Shown piece after piece: positions 17,729 to 26,273 of a DNA stretch of 64,000 bases. Below the pieces are notes generated by a model that ran no database searches, had not been told where the DNA came from, and worked only from the letters and a program-made list of their open reading frames with translations. The stretch spans positions 4,836,001 through 4,900,000 of the forward strand of contig OZ271831.1 of assembly GCA_965601455.1 (NCBI GenBank), given 5' to 3'. Position numbers and translations under genes: made by a program. The DNA is from JANQEU01 sp965601455 (lineage in GTDB: Bacteria > Bacteroidota > Bacteroidia > Cytophagales > Cyclobacteriaceae). The first letter of the stretch is position 1; every line of letters begins with the position of its first letter.

Positions 17729-17968
17729 ATGCACTGGGAAGAAAAAGAAAACAAACTGATTAGAGAGTTTAAGTTTAAGGATTTTGTTGAGGCATTCGGT
17801 TTTATGGCTAGTGTGGCTATAATTGCTGAAAAGCATGACCATCATCCGAACTGGAGTAATGTATACAATACGGTTCGTATTGAGTTAACAACACACGATG
17901 CTGGAAATATTGTCACAGATAAAGATCGAAACCTGGCTGCAGCAATAGACAAGCTGGTTAGTCAATGA
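17729..17968 (+). CDS. Pterin-4a-carbinolamine dehydratase
   Basis: 79 residues, slightly shorter than the usual 95-110. The diagnostic active-site motif EKHDHHPNWSNVYNTVRIEL is complete, with LTTHDAGNIVTDKD following. The enzyme dehydrates 4a-hydroxytetrahydrobiopterin; no phenylalanine hydroxylase is adjacent, so its role here may be general pterin repair. The stop overlaps the rsmI start (ATGA). Confidence 0.93.
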   Translation: MHWEEKENKLIREFKFKDFVEAFGFMASVAIIAEKHDHHPNWSNVYNTVRIELTTHDAGNIVTDKDRNLAAAIDKLVSQ

Positions 17969-18642
17969 CCAAAACCAAATTATACTTCGTACCCACACCG
18001 ATAGGAAATCTAGAAGACATCACCTTCCGTGCAATTAGAATACTCAAAGAAGTGGATGAAATTCTTGCTGAGGATACTCGTACGTCCGGAGTACTGTTAC
18101 AGAAGTATGGCATCAATACACCCATGCGCAGTTTTCATGCGCATAATGAACACAAGGTCCTTGATGACACAATAGAAAGGCTGAAATCAGGAGTGCAAAT
18201 GGCGCTGATATCTGATGCCGGGATGCCAGGAATTTCGGATCCTGGCTTTTTACTTGCCAGGGAGGCATTGAAGAATGACCTTGTCTTCGAAGTATTACCG
18301 GGTGCAAGTGCTTTTTTACCAGCTCTCCTCAAGTCTGGACTACCTTGTGACCAGTTTGTTTTTGAAGGATTTCTTCCTCATAAGAAGGGAAGGCAAACTC
18401 GGATAAAAGAACTAAATCTTGAAACGAGAACTGTTATCCTATATGAATCTCCTCATCGTTTACTTAAACTGCTTACTCAAATTCAAGAGGTAATGGGTGA
18501 GGATCGTATAATTTCCGTATCCAGAGAATTGACAAAGAAATTTGAAGAAACTATTACCGATTCTGTTGGGAAAGTAGCAAAACACTTTGCAGAAAACCCG
18601 GTAAAAGGAGAAATTGTAGTTGTACTCTCAGGAAATAAATAA
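17965..18642 (+). CDS. rsmI: 16S rRNA (cytidine(1402)-2'-O)-methyltransferase
   Basis: 225 residues. SAM-dependent 2'-O-methylation of C1402 in the ribosomal decoding centre. The SAM-binding tetrapyrrole-methylase-fold motifs are clear: YFVPTPIGNLEDITFRAI, AEDTRTSGVLL, LISDAGMPGISDPGF and VLPGASAFLPALLKSGL. FEGFLPHKKGRQ and ILYESPHRLLKLL complete the family pattern. The C-terminal helical extension of some RsmI proteins is absent, as is common for short versions. It overlaps both neighbours (ATGA before, TAATG after). Confidence 0.95.
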   Translation: MTKTKLYFVPTPIGNLEDITFRAIRILKEVDEILAEDTRTSGVLLQKYGINTPMRSFHAHNEHKVLDDTIERLKSGVQMALISDAGMPGISDPGFLLAREALKNDLVFEVLPGASAFLPALLKSGLPCDQFVFEGFLPHKKGRQTRIKELNLETRTVILYESPHRLLKLLTQIQEVMGEDRIISVSRELTKKFEETITDSVGKVAKHFAENPVKGEIVVVLSGNK

Positions 18643-19436
18643 TGCAACTAGAGAAAATTATTAGTGAGGTTTCTACTACTTGCCAAGAGGTAGGGAAATT
18701 TCTCATTAATGAATCCCGGTCTTTTTCAAAAGAAAAAGTAGAGTTCAAGAAAAGTCAGAGTGACTTGGTTTCTTACGTTGACAAAACCGCGGAGCAGAGA
18801 TTGGTTGAATCCCTTTCCAGAATAATTCCTGGATGTGGGTATTTAACCGAAGAGAGTATGGTTGAGCAGAAAAGGGAAGAGTTTACCTGGGTGATCGACC
18901 CTCTTGATGGTACAACAAACTTTGTTCATGGTATCCCAACATTTGCCATAAGTATAGGTCTCTTACACGATGATGAGATTGTGGGCGGGGTAATTCTTGA
19001 AGTAAATCGAAACGAATGCTTTAGTGCCTGGAAGGGAGGAGGAGCTTATTTAAATGGGAGTAGAATAAGAGTTTCTGAAGCTTCGAATATCGAGGAGAGC
19101 CTTTTTTCAACCGGGTTTCCAAGTTACAATTTTGAAAAAATGGATGACTATTTGGGAATACTAAACCGGTTAATGAAAGGTAGTCATGGACTCAGGCGAA
19201 TAGGTAGTGCAGCTACCGATTTGGCATATGTTGCGATGGGAAGGTTCGAAGGTTTTTTTGAGTATAACCTAAACCCATGGGATGTGGCTGCAGGTGTTAT
19301 CCTGGTGCAGGAAGCAGGGGGAACTGTAACTGATTTCAAGGGTGGTGAAAACTATATGTTTGGAAGAGAAATTGTTGCAGCCGGCCCAGTCCACTCTAAC
19401 CTTTTGAAAGTGGTGCAGCATTATTGGTTGGGCTAA
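18642..19436 (+). CDS. Inositol-1-monophosphatase family protein
   Basis: 264 residues. Mg2+-dependent sugar/inositol phosphatase. The metal-binding motifs are intact: LTEESM near residue 67, WVIDPLDGTTNFVHGIP, and NPWDVAAGVILVQEAGG in the C-terminal half. Activity on myo-inositol 1-phosphate is the family default, but nucleotide (pAp) or fructose-bisphosphate substrates occur too. It shares one base with the rsmI stop, and ends one base before the stop of the convergent radical SAM gene. Confidence 0.9.
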   Translation: MQLEKIISEVSTTCQEVGKFLINESRSFSKEKVEFKKSQSDLVSYVDKTAEQRLVESLSRIIPGCGYLTEESMVEQKREEFTWVIDPLDGTTNFVHGIPTFAISIGLLHDDEIVGGVILEVNRNECFSAWKGGGAYLNGSRIRVSEASNIEESLFSTGFPSYNFEKMDDYLGILNRLMKGSHGLRRIGSAATDLAYVAMGRFEGFFEYNLNPWDVAAGVILVQEAGGTVTDFKGGENYMFGREIVAAGPVHSNLLKVVQHYWLG

Positions 19437-19437
19437 T

Positions 19438-20460
19438 CTATGCCCAGACTTTTGTGCCTTCAGTACAATTTTTACACATTTCTACTTGACTCCTATCGGT
19501 TAGCAGCTGTTTTCTGAAATCTGCATAGGAGTGACTGTTCCAGATGTCTTTGAAAGATTGGAGATCAAGATTTCCCATTGGGTGATCAGCATCCTTATCA
19601 AAGCAGCAGGCAAGAACCTGGCCGTCCCAGGTGATCACGGCTGAACTCCACATACGCCAACAATGATTTTCTATTTTATTCTTCAGGTAAAACCTACCGT
19701 CGTGATCTTGTCGATAGCGAGAGTACTTTTCATTGGTTGGAATTAGGTCATTACCACACTCAAAGTCGTAGACTTGCGCGGTTTTAAATGCAACTTTGTC
19801 CACACCCATGGCCTTTGCCAGACTCTTAACATCATTCACCTGATGTTCATTAGGCCGAACAACGAGAAACTGCCATATGATCATAGGGGTGCTTGATCTC
19901 AGTTCTCTTTTCTTTTTAATCATGCGTTCTGTCCCTGCAATTACTTCCTGTAGAGAACCTTCTTTTCGGTAAGATTCATAAGTTTCCTGATCAAGTCCAT
20001 CGATGCTGATGATCAGTCTATTTAAACCTGATTCAATTGTTTTCTGCACCATCTCTTCACTTAGAAAATGCCCATTCGTTGAAGTTGTTACATACATATT
20101 CCTCAATGAGGCATAGTTGATCATTTGCATTAAACTCGGGTTAAGGTAAGGTTCACCTTGAAAATAGAGGGTCAGGTATGTTGTAGTCTGAGATAGTTGA
20201 TTGATAATTTTCTCATAGATGTTCCGTTCTATTCGACCAGTTGGCCGGGTAAAAGAGCGCAGACCACTTGGACACTCCGGACATCTTAGGTTGCAAGCAG
20301 TAGTGGGTTCAATGGACACAGCCAAAGGCATTCCTGCTGTAATTGGAACCTTTAGAAACCTTGACAAATAGTACGTGAAAAGTACTTTAATCGCATTGAT
20401 TAGGCGATTAACATTTAGCTTTGAGAGCAGTTGCCATTGATCGCTCCAATTAACATACAT
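19438..20460 (-). CDS. Radical SAM/SPASM domain protein, substrate unknown
   Basis: 340 residues. The radical SAM iron-sulfur motif is CNLRCPEC (Cys 56, 60 and 63, the CX3CX2C form). A SPASM-like C-terminus carries more cysteines: ENHCWRMWSSAV, VLACCFDKDAD and MCKNCTEGTKVW at the very end. These enzymes cleave SAM to a 5'-deoxyadenosyl radical; the SPASM extension binds extra clusters, often in peptide or sugar-alcohol modification. No precursor peptide or maturase partner is adjacent. Its start is 12 bases from the start of the divergent DUF4105 gene. Confidence 0.88.
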   Translation of the reverse strand: MYVNWSDQWQLLSKLNVNRLINAIKVLFTYYLSRFLKVPITAGMPLAVSIEPTTACNLRCPECPSGLRSFTRPTGRIERNIYEKIINQLSQTTTYLTLYFQGEPYLNPSLMQMINYASLRNMYVTTSTNGHFLSEEMVQKTIESGLNRLIISIDGLDQETYESYRKEGSLQEVIAGTERMIKKKRELRSSTPMIIWQFLVVRPNEHQVNDVKSLAKAMGVDKVAFKTAQVYDFECGNDLIPTNEKYSRYRQDHDGRFYLKNKIENHCWRMWSSAVITWDGQVLACCFDKDADHPMGNLDLQSFKDIWNSHSYADFRKQLLTDRSQVEMCKNCTEGTKVWA

Positions 20461-20472
20461 AACGTAAACCTA

Positions 20473-21675
20473 ATGAATAGACCGAACAAAAAGAGTATCC
20501 TGATTTTGCTAATCCTGGGTTGTTTTTTGTCCATTAATTTGGAAGCTCAACGGACTTTATCTGAGAAGGCGCAAATCAGTATCATCACATTTGGGCCTTA
20601 TCAGGGCGAATTATGGTCAGCTTTTGGTCATTCTGGTATTAGAGTATACGACCCTGTCCTCAACCTTGATTTGATTTATGACTATGGCAGATTCAGCTTC
20701 AATCAGGCAGACTTTTACTGGAATTTTGCTCGTGGTATGCTTCTTTATAGCATTGGACGGTCAGCGTTTCAGAGATACGTTGATCGCTATCAATCAGAAG
20801 ATCGAACGATAAGAGAACAGGTATTGAACTTAACCCATGAAGAGGTTAATGCCTTTTTTCATTTTCTCGAGAATAACTACAAACCGGAAAATCGTGAATA
20901 CTTGTATAATTATGTATACAATAACTGCGCATCTATTCTAAAGGACGTTACTGAAGAAGTTTTGAAGGCGGAAACTTCATTTGGTGAGGCATACGTAGTC
21001 GAGGGAAAAACAGTAAGAAACCTAATGGATGATTACCTGGAATACCAACCCTGGGGTGACCTTGCAATAGATCTGGGGCTGGGATCTCAGATTGATCAGG
21101 AAGTACCTGCCGATGTTTATACCTTCTTACCCGATTATATTTTCCTTTCATTCGAAGGGGCAACGATTGACAGGGACTCGATTGAGGCGGCATTGGTAGC
21201 GAAGACAAATATCATTTACGAAAGAAAAAACGAATGGGATGACCCTGGGATTCTTACCCCTTTGAATGTCTTCATACTATTATTTTTTCTTGTTGGTTTG
21301 ATTACGAATAGGGACTTCAAGCTTCAAAGGAGGAGCCACTGGCTTGATGTGGTTCTATTCTCTGTTGTCGCATTCGTAGGATGGTGGTTCGTATTTCTGT
21401 GGGCAGGAACGGAACATCTTTCTAAAAATAACTGGAATTTGATATGGGCTTTTCCTTTTCATATACCACTGATTTTCTTTCTCAGTAATGAAAAGCTAAA
21501 ACCATTTTTAACCAGACTATATCGATTTCTGGCGATTCTACATGCATTAACGCTGGTCTTTTGGGCTTTAATTCCACAGGATTTGCACTTTGCACTAGTG
21601 CCCTTGGTACTGACTCTCGTTCTTCGTGCATTTTATATATCCTATGACCTGGGTAGAGTGACTTTCGGAAGGTAA
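20473..21675 (+). CDS. DUF4105 (Lnb N-terminal periplasmic domain) membrane protein
   Basis: 400 residues from the ATG at 20473. The signal-like segment ILILLILGCFLSINLEAQ comes first. The DUF4105 domain follows: ISIITFGPYQGELWSAFGHS, IYDYGRFSFNQADFYWNF and YNYVYNNCASILKD, whose His and Cys resemble a papain-like pair. From about residue 260 there are four or five membrane helices (TPLNVFILLFFLVGLI, WLDVVLFSVVAFVGWWFVF). The function is unknown, and a periplasmic hydrolase is inferred from the domain. A longer start would overlap the divergent radical SAM gene. Confidence 0.85.
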   Translation: MNRPNKKSILILLILGCFLSINLEAQRTLSEKAQISIITFGPYQGELWSAFGHSGIRVYDPVLNLDLIYDYGRFSFNQADFYWNFARGMLLYSIGRSAFQRYVDRYQSEDRTIREQVLNLTHEEVNAFFHFLENNYKPENREYLYNYVYNNCASILKDVTEEVLKAETSFGEAYVVEGKTVRNLMDDYLEYQPWGDLAIDLGLGSQIDQEVPADVYTFLPDYIFLSFEGATIDRDSIEAALVAKTNIIYERKNEWDDPGILTPLNVFILLFFLVGLITNRDFKLQRRSHWLDVVLFSVVAFVGWWFVFLWAGTEHLSKNNWNLIWAFPFHIPLIFFLSNEKLKPFLTRLYRFLAILHALTLVFWALIPQDLHFALVPLVLTLVLRAFYISYDLGRVTFGR

Positions 21676-21698
21676 AAAGCCCCGGCCGAAGCCGGGGC
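21674..21698 (-). terminator. Intrinsic terminator of the DUF2911 gene
   Basis: On the minus strand GCCCCGGC-TTCG-GCCGGGGC forms an 8-bp GC-rich stem with a stable TTCG tetraloop, followed by TTTTT. It lies 6 bases beyond the DUF2911 stop and directly after the convergent DUF4105 stop. On the plus strand the hairpin lacks a following T run, so it mainly serves the minus strand. Confidence 0.9.
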
Positions 21699-21704
21699 CT
21701 GATA

Positions 21705-22835
21705 TTAATTGATATCTTCTCCCTTTTTGAGTTTTTCTATGTTTTGATCAATTACCGGAGGATTCAACGTGTCATTAGCCGGAACCTTGGTTTTCGCAAT
21801 TTCCATGAACTTAATCGCGTTTTTGTAATCACCTAAAGCTGAGTATCCCCTTGCCATACCATAGTTTGTAGGCCATATACCATCAAACTTCTTGTGATTC
21901 ATTTTGAACACCTCCATGGCTTTTTCTTTATATCCTGCTCCAATTAGTTGACGACCGTAAGCATGTATTTGGAATGCGGTCACACCACTCATTGTCACTG
22001 CGTCGTCCATAACCGCGATAGCGTCATCTAGCTTTCCAGCATTCATCAGTACTGCAGCTTTCGTACTCAATGTATTGAAGTTCCGCTGCCCGATAAAGGG
22101 TTGTGAAACGGCATTTTCCGCCCAAACTAATGCCTCTTCATGATATCCTGCGTTTGAAGCCCAGTTTGCGGCCGTTGCAAGGTTTGCAGAGCTAAAGCCT
22201 TCCCTGTTTTTCAATTCGCTGGTTAAAGAAGCTAACACTTGTTCATTGGCATTCTTCAATTCTATTGTGAATGGAAGTTTCATACTTTCCCAGGCCATGA
22301 CTGCTGTAGTCTGGTCGGCTTTTCGATTCACAAAATCGAATGTAAGATATTCTCTGAATTCACTGGTTTCAGGTTCCGCTTCCACGGTCAATACCTCGTC
22401 TTCGGGAGTGTAGTAGAAGCTTCCCCACGCTTTGGTCTCCGATGAAAAGATTATTTCCCAAGGTTCTGATTCCTTAGGCTCCACGAATAAGGCATAGCTA
22501 CCCGCTGCTAGTTCCTTGCCCTGGATAATGACATCGTGTGAAAAATGGATCGTTGTGTTTTCATTCGCACCGGCTCTCCATGGGGAAGGATTGTCCTCTG
22601 TGCTAAGCCCAAATCCCAAATTCGCCTTTCCATAAGGCACAAGCTGTCCCCAAATCTGACCTTCTCTACCGGCTACATCGGGACTGTTATACACAATTTT
22701 GACCGAGGCTTCACTACCCATGTATTGGATAACCACGCTTTTTTGATTTCCTCCGCCTGGAGGAAGGCTCTTTAGTTGTGCGATGCCAATCGAGCATAGC
22801 GATAGCATTGCTACTAGTAGTAGATTCTTTTTCAT
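21705..22835 (-). CDS. DUF2911 exported protein with C-terminal TPR-like region
   Basis: 376 residues. The signal peptide is LLLVAMLSLCSIGIA. The DUF2911 domain spans about 25-190: VKIVYNSPDVAGREGQIWG, YGKANLGFGLSTED, NENTTIHFSHDVIIQGKEL, AGSYALFVEP and WGSFYYTPEDEVLTV. The C-terminal third is helical (YHEEALVWAENAVSQPF, KLDDAIAVMDDAV, GDYKNAIKFMEIAK), typical of the longer DUF2911 proteins. The domain is common in Bacteroidota and has no established function. The gene stands alone with its own terminator. Confidence 0.85.
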   Translation of the reverse strand: MKKNLLLVAMLSLCSIGIAQLKSLPPGGGNQKSVVIQYMGSEASVKIVYNSPDVAGREGQIWGQLVPYGKANLGFGLSTEDNPSPWRAGANENTTIHFSHDVIIQGKELAAGSYALFVEPKESEPWEIIFSSETKAWGSFYYTPEDEVLTVEAEPETSEFREYLTFDFVNRKADQTTAVMAWESMKLPFTIELKNANEQVLASLTSELKNREGFSSANLATAANWASNAGYHEEALVWAENAVSQPFIGQRNFNTLSTKAAVLMNAGKLDDAIAVMDDAVTMSGVTAFQIHAYGRQLIGAGYKEKAMEVFKMNHKKFDGIWPTNYGMARGYSALGDYKNAIKFMEIAKTKVPANDTLNPPVIDQNIEKLKKGEDIN

Positions 22836-22941
22836 AGTTAATGAAATGGTTTGTTGTATAGTTAAAACGATCCTGGGTCCATATACCCGACTGGGATTGT
22901 TTGAAAGGTTCTTTAAGTACGTGACTGGTAGGTGGTTAGGC

Positions 22942-25323
22942 CTAATCTTCTCTCAAGTAGTTAATGGGATTAGAAACAGCCACCTTGTAAGTATGAAATC
23001 CAATGGTTAGAGAGACCAGTGATACAATGAATAAGCCGGAAACAACAAATACCCAGCCACTGATTGGTGCTTGGTAATAAAATCCCGCAACCCAACTCTG
23101 AAATAAAATATATGCAGAGATCCCCCCGATTAACATGGCTATACCGATCCATGGTGCAAAGTCTCTGGCTACCAAAGTAGAAAGTTGCCTGATATCCGCT
23201 CCTATAACCTTTCTAATACTAATCTCTTTCTGACGTCGCTCTATAACAAATAGAGTCAAACCGTATAACCCAAGACAGGCGATGAATATTGAGATAATGG
23301 TAAAAAATGAAACAAGCCCCAAAAATTGATTTTCACTTTGATACATGCTTTGAACGGACTCTTCCACGAAAGCCACACGCAGAGGTTGAGTTGCGTTTAG
23401 TTTTTGCCACTCCGATTCCAATACCTCAAGCAATTGACTGGTGCTACCATCTTCCGGTTTAATCGTAATGTATGAGTGGATAGGATGGTCGGATGTTCGG
23501 TGAAAATGTAGTGTAGGCTCTACATGGTTCCGTAGTGATTCGAAGTTAAAATCATCCACAACTCCGACCACTTTGATCTCCCGTGAGCCAAAAACTAGAG
23601 TGGGTGCAATGGCGGTATCAAGATTTAAGGTTTGAAAGGCAGACTTATTTAAAATGACTGCGTCTCTTTGGTGGCCTTTTATATCCGGAAGAAAGTCCCT
23701 TCCCTGCTGAATTTCGATTCCATAGGTCTCAAAAAAGCTATCATCAACATAAGTATATCGCATTCTAAGAGGATCTCCAGTCCAGCCTTTCGGTCTGACG
23801 AAGGTGAAGGATCGAGACCAATCTGTGGGGACATGACGACTTGAGGTAATGCTTTGCACAAAGGAATAATTACTCAATTTCTCCTTGAATAATGTAATTC
23901 GTTCTGCACCAAGTTCTCTACCTGTAAAGTCTGATGAGGAGGCTTCAATCTGTATGAGGCCATTATCATTGAACCCCATGTCTTTGTTGTACATAAAAAG
24001 AAGTTGGTTTCTAACCAGTAGAGCTCCACAAACCAGAAGAACAGCAAGACCAAACTGAATGACCATGAGTCCATTTCTAAACGTTCGGGCACCACCCCCT
24101 AAGCCTGATTTTCTTAATACTGAAAGAATACTAATAGTAGATAGGTGGAAAGCGGGATAAGTTCCACTCAATATTCCTACGATTAGAACAATGCCCAAAA
24201 CAATTCCGATACCCATTGGGTTTAACAACGAATAAAATGATAATTGTAGATCAAAGTACGTATTGGCGTAAGGAACAGAGAAGAACACGATGATAAGTCC
24301 AGCACCCATAGCTAAGGTTGTGTAGATGATGGATTCCATTAGAAATTGCGTTCGAATTTGGGGTGTTACTGCTCCCATAACTTTCCTTAGTCCGATTTCC
24401 CGTGATCTATAGGAGGCCCTAGCGGTCGCCAGGTTCATAAAGTTGATACTAGCAATGATCAGAATTCCTAATGCTATTGCCACCATTATCCAGGCGTCAT
24501 TGCTGTCCCCATTAAACGTGTCAAAAGCCTCATTAAGAGGGAGTAACTTAAAATTTGTTCTGGAAGCCACTTCCTCATTCCATATTCGAGATATCAGCAT
24601 TGGAAATTTCTTCTCAAGAGATATTTCTGCTCCTGATTGATTCAGGAGAACCCAAGTGGAAATAAAGGAACTACTCCAATTTTGAGCTTCAGCTTCGAAT
24701 TCAGGAAGACTTTTCATCTGAATGAATATATCCCCCTGAATACTCGAATTTATTGGTGGATCTTTTATGACACTCGACACCTGGAACCGAAGCGTTGTGT
24801 CTTCTGAGACAAGATACAGTTCAATGGATTGGCCTATGGGATTATTATCAGCAAAAACTTTCGACGCCACCGATTCAGTTATAACTGCGGAGTTGAGGTC
24901 AGCGAAGAAGTTAGCGTTTGATGTTTTGAACGATTCGAAAGTGAAAATATCAAATAGGGACTCATCGGTGTAAACTATTTCATGATTAAGGAATTCCTTG
25001 TTGTTCTGAACGATTACGCCGTTTGAACTAAAAGTACGTGAACTCGCGACAATTTCAGGGTAGTTCTCCTTCAGTGATTCGGCAAGAGGAATCCAAGTAT
25101 CATAGGTAGGTTGAATTCCACTAGGAGTAATTCTTTCCTTGTAGGCCAGGAATATTCTGTCTTTGTTAACGTGTGAGAAATCAAAAGTCAGAATGTTAAG
25201 TGCATACAACCCGATTACAATAGACGCACTGACACCTACGGTTAATCCCGATAAAGTAATAAGTGAGAAAGATGTATGTTGCTGTATGTTTCTAAATGCC
25301 AGCTTCAGGTAATTCCTCAACAT
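22942..25323 (-). CDS. MacB/FtsX-type ABC transporter permease
   Basis: 793 residues from the ATG at 25323. The layout repeats twice: N-terminal helix (FSLITLSGLTVGVSASIVIG), periplasmic MacB-type core, then an FtsX triple helix (about 280-400 and 675-790). Family motifs include IIASINFMNLATARASYRSR, REIGLRKVMGA and QKEISIRKVIGAD. It has no ATPase domain and no ATPase gene beside it; in Bacteroidota these large permeases often act with an unlinked ATPase. The start MLRNYLKLAFRNI is the usual one for this family, so the ATG six codons upstream is rejected. Confidence 0.9.
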   Translation of the reverse strand: MLRNYLKLAFRNIQQHTSFSLITLSGLTVGVSASIVIGLYALNILTFDFSHVNKDRIFLAYKERITPSGIQPTYDTWIPLAESLKENYPEIVASSRTFSSNGVIVQNNKEFLNHEIVYTDESLFDIFTFESFKTSNANFFADLNSAVITESVASKVFADNNPIGQSIELYLVSEDTTLRFQVSSVIKDPPINSSIQGDIFIQMKSLPEFEAEAQNWSSSFISTWVLLNQSGAEISLEKKFPMLISRIWNEEVASRTNFKLLPLNEAFDTFNGDSNDAWIMVAIALGILIIASINFMNLATARASYRSREIGLRKVMGAVTPQIRTQFLMESIIYTTLAMGAGLIIVFFSVPYANTYFDLQLSFYSLLNPMGIGIVLGIVLIVGILSGTYPAFHLSTISILSVLRKSGLGGGARTFRNGLMVIQFGLAVLLVCGALLVRNQLLFMYNKDMGFNDNGLIQIEASSSDFTGRELGAERITLFKEKLSNYSFVQSITSSRHVPTDWSRSFTFVRPKGWTGDPLRMRYTYVDDSFFETYGIEIQQGRDFLPDIKGHQRDAVILNKSAFQTLNLDTAIAPTLVFGSREIKVVGVVDDFNFESLRNHVEPTLHFHRTSDHPIHSYITIKPEDGSTSQLLEVLESEWQKLNATQPLRVAFVEESVQSMYQSENQFLGLVSFFTIISIFIACLGLYGLTLFVIERRQKEISIRKVIGADIRQLSTLVARDFAPWIGIAMLIGGISAYILFQSWVAGFYYQAPISGWVFVVSGLFIVSLVSLTIGFHTYKVAVSNPINYLRED

Positions 25324-25538
25324 GGTGTTTACACTTTTCACTTACTTATTCAATATTTGTTCCAGCAACTCTATCTATTTGTTTATCAAATGGTTACGAT
25401 TAGTAATCATTACTTTTTCCGTACATTTTTGAACACATTTGCCATATTTACGGACAATTGTCGGTTGACTAACACATTCATCCAACCTACCAAACTTTGA
25501 GCAATGGACTGCGTTACTGGTATTTTAAAGCGAAGAAA

Positions 25539-26273
25539 ATGAAGAAGTATCTATACCTAATTCTTGTAATCGCACTGGGATGCTCGCCCTCCCCGAACGC
25601 CCAGGAAATAATTGACAATTCGATTGATCAATATGGTCAGGTGGTCTACAATACTTCTCAAGTCAAGTTCCGATTTCGAGATCGGGAGTACACTAGCACA
25701 AAAACTCAGGAAGGTCAGATGATTTACTTGAGGGAGTTTCAGGATAGTATTTTTCAAATAAAGGATTCGTTGGTCAATGCTTCTAAACTCACTCGGTTTA
25801 AAGATGGGATTCCTGTAGATCTTGATGAAGAGTGGCACGGAAAATACCAGCGATCAGTCAATTCGGTGCTTTACTTTAACAAGATTCCTCTTGTTGCCAA
25901 CGATCCTGCCGTGATAAAAGAGTACATCGGTTCAGTTGTAATTGAAGAGAAACCGTACTACGCGATTAAGATAACCTTTAGGCAGGAAGGTGGTGGGGAT
26001 GATTTCGAAGATGAATTCAGGTATTGGATCAATAAGGACAACTACCAATTAGACTTCATTGCCTATAACTACCAGACAGATGAAGGAGGAACACGCTTTA
26101 GGAAAGCAATAAATCAACGAAGAGTCGGGAAGCTTCTTGTTCAGGATTATATTAACTATGCACCTACCCAAAAATTTCCACCTCTTGATTCCCTACCTGT
26201 TTATTTTGAACGAGGTGATCTGAAGGAGTTATCCAGAATAATAAATGAGGATTTTAGGATTAGCTCTTTCTAA
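25539..26273 (+). CDS. DUF6503-like lipoprotein
   Basis: 244 residues from the ATG at 25539. The lipoprotein signal KKYLYLILVIALGC has the acceptor Cys at position 15. The mature part starts SPSPNAQEIIDNSIDQYGQV, the family opening, and continues with strands such as YYAIKITFRQEG and FRYWINKDNYQLDFIAYNYQ. This resembles the LolA/outer-membrane-lipoprotein-sorting fold, which DUF6503 proteins share in outline. Function unknown. The stop overlaps the end of the convergent lgt gene by 14 bases. The 215 bases upstream are AT-rich and hold a small AGTAAT-c-ATTACT palindrome at 25402-25414. Confidence 0.75.
   Translation: MKKYLYLILVIALGCSPSPNAQEIIDNSIDQYGQVVYNTSQVKFRFRDREYTSTKTQEGQMIYLREFQDSIFQIKDSLVNASKLTRFKDGIPVDLDEEWHGKYQRSVNSVLYFNKIPLVANDPAVIKEYIGSVVIEEKPYYAIKITFRQEGGGDDFEDEFRYWINKDNYQLDFIAYNYQTDEGGTRFRKAINQRRVGKLLVQDYINYAPTQKFPPLDSLPVYFERGDLKELSRIINEDFRISSF

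Noticed and set aside
17729..17968. Phenylalanine degradation operon around the carbinolamine dehydratase
   Set aside because: No phenylalanine hydroxylase or related gene is adjacent; the neighbours are DUF493 and rsmI.
20473..21675. Radical SAM gene and DUF4105 gene as a peptide-modification system
   Set aside because: They are divergent with only 12 bases between them, no precursor peptide is visible, and DUF4105 proteins are widespread without radical SAM partners.
25402..25414. AGTAAT-c-ATTACT palindrome as a further Fur-like site
   Set aside because: The core is similar, but it lacks the AGAAT/ATTCT sequence of the iron-cluster sites and stands before a DUF6503 lipoprotein with no iron link.
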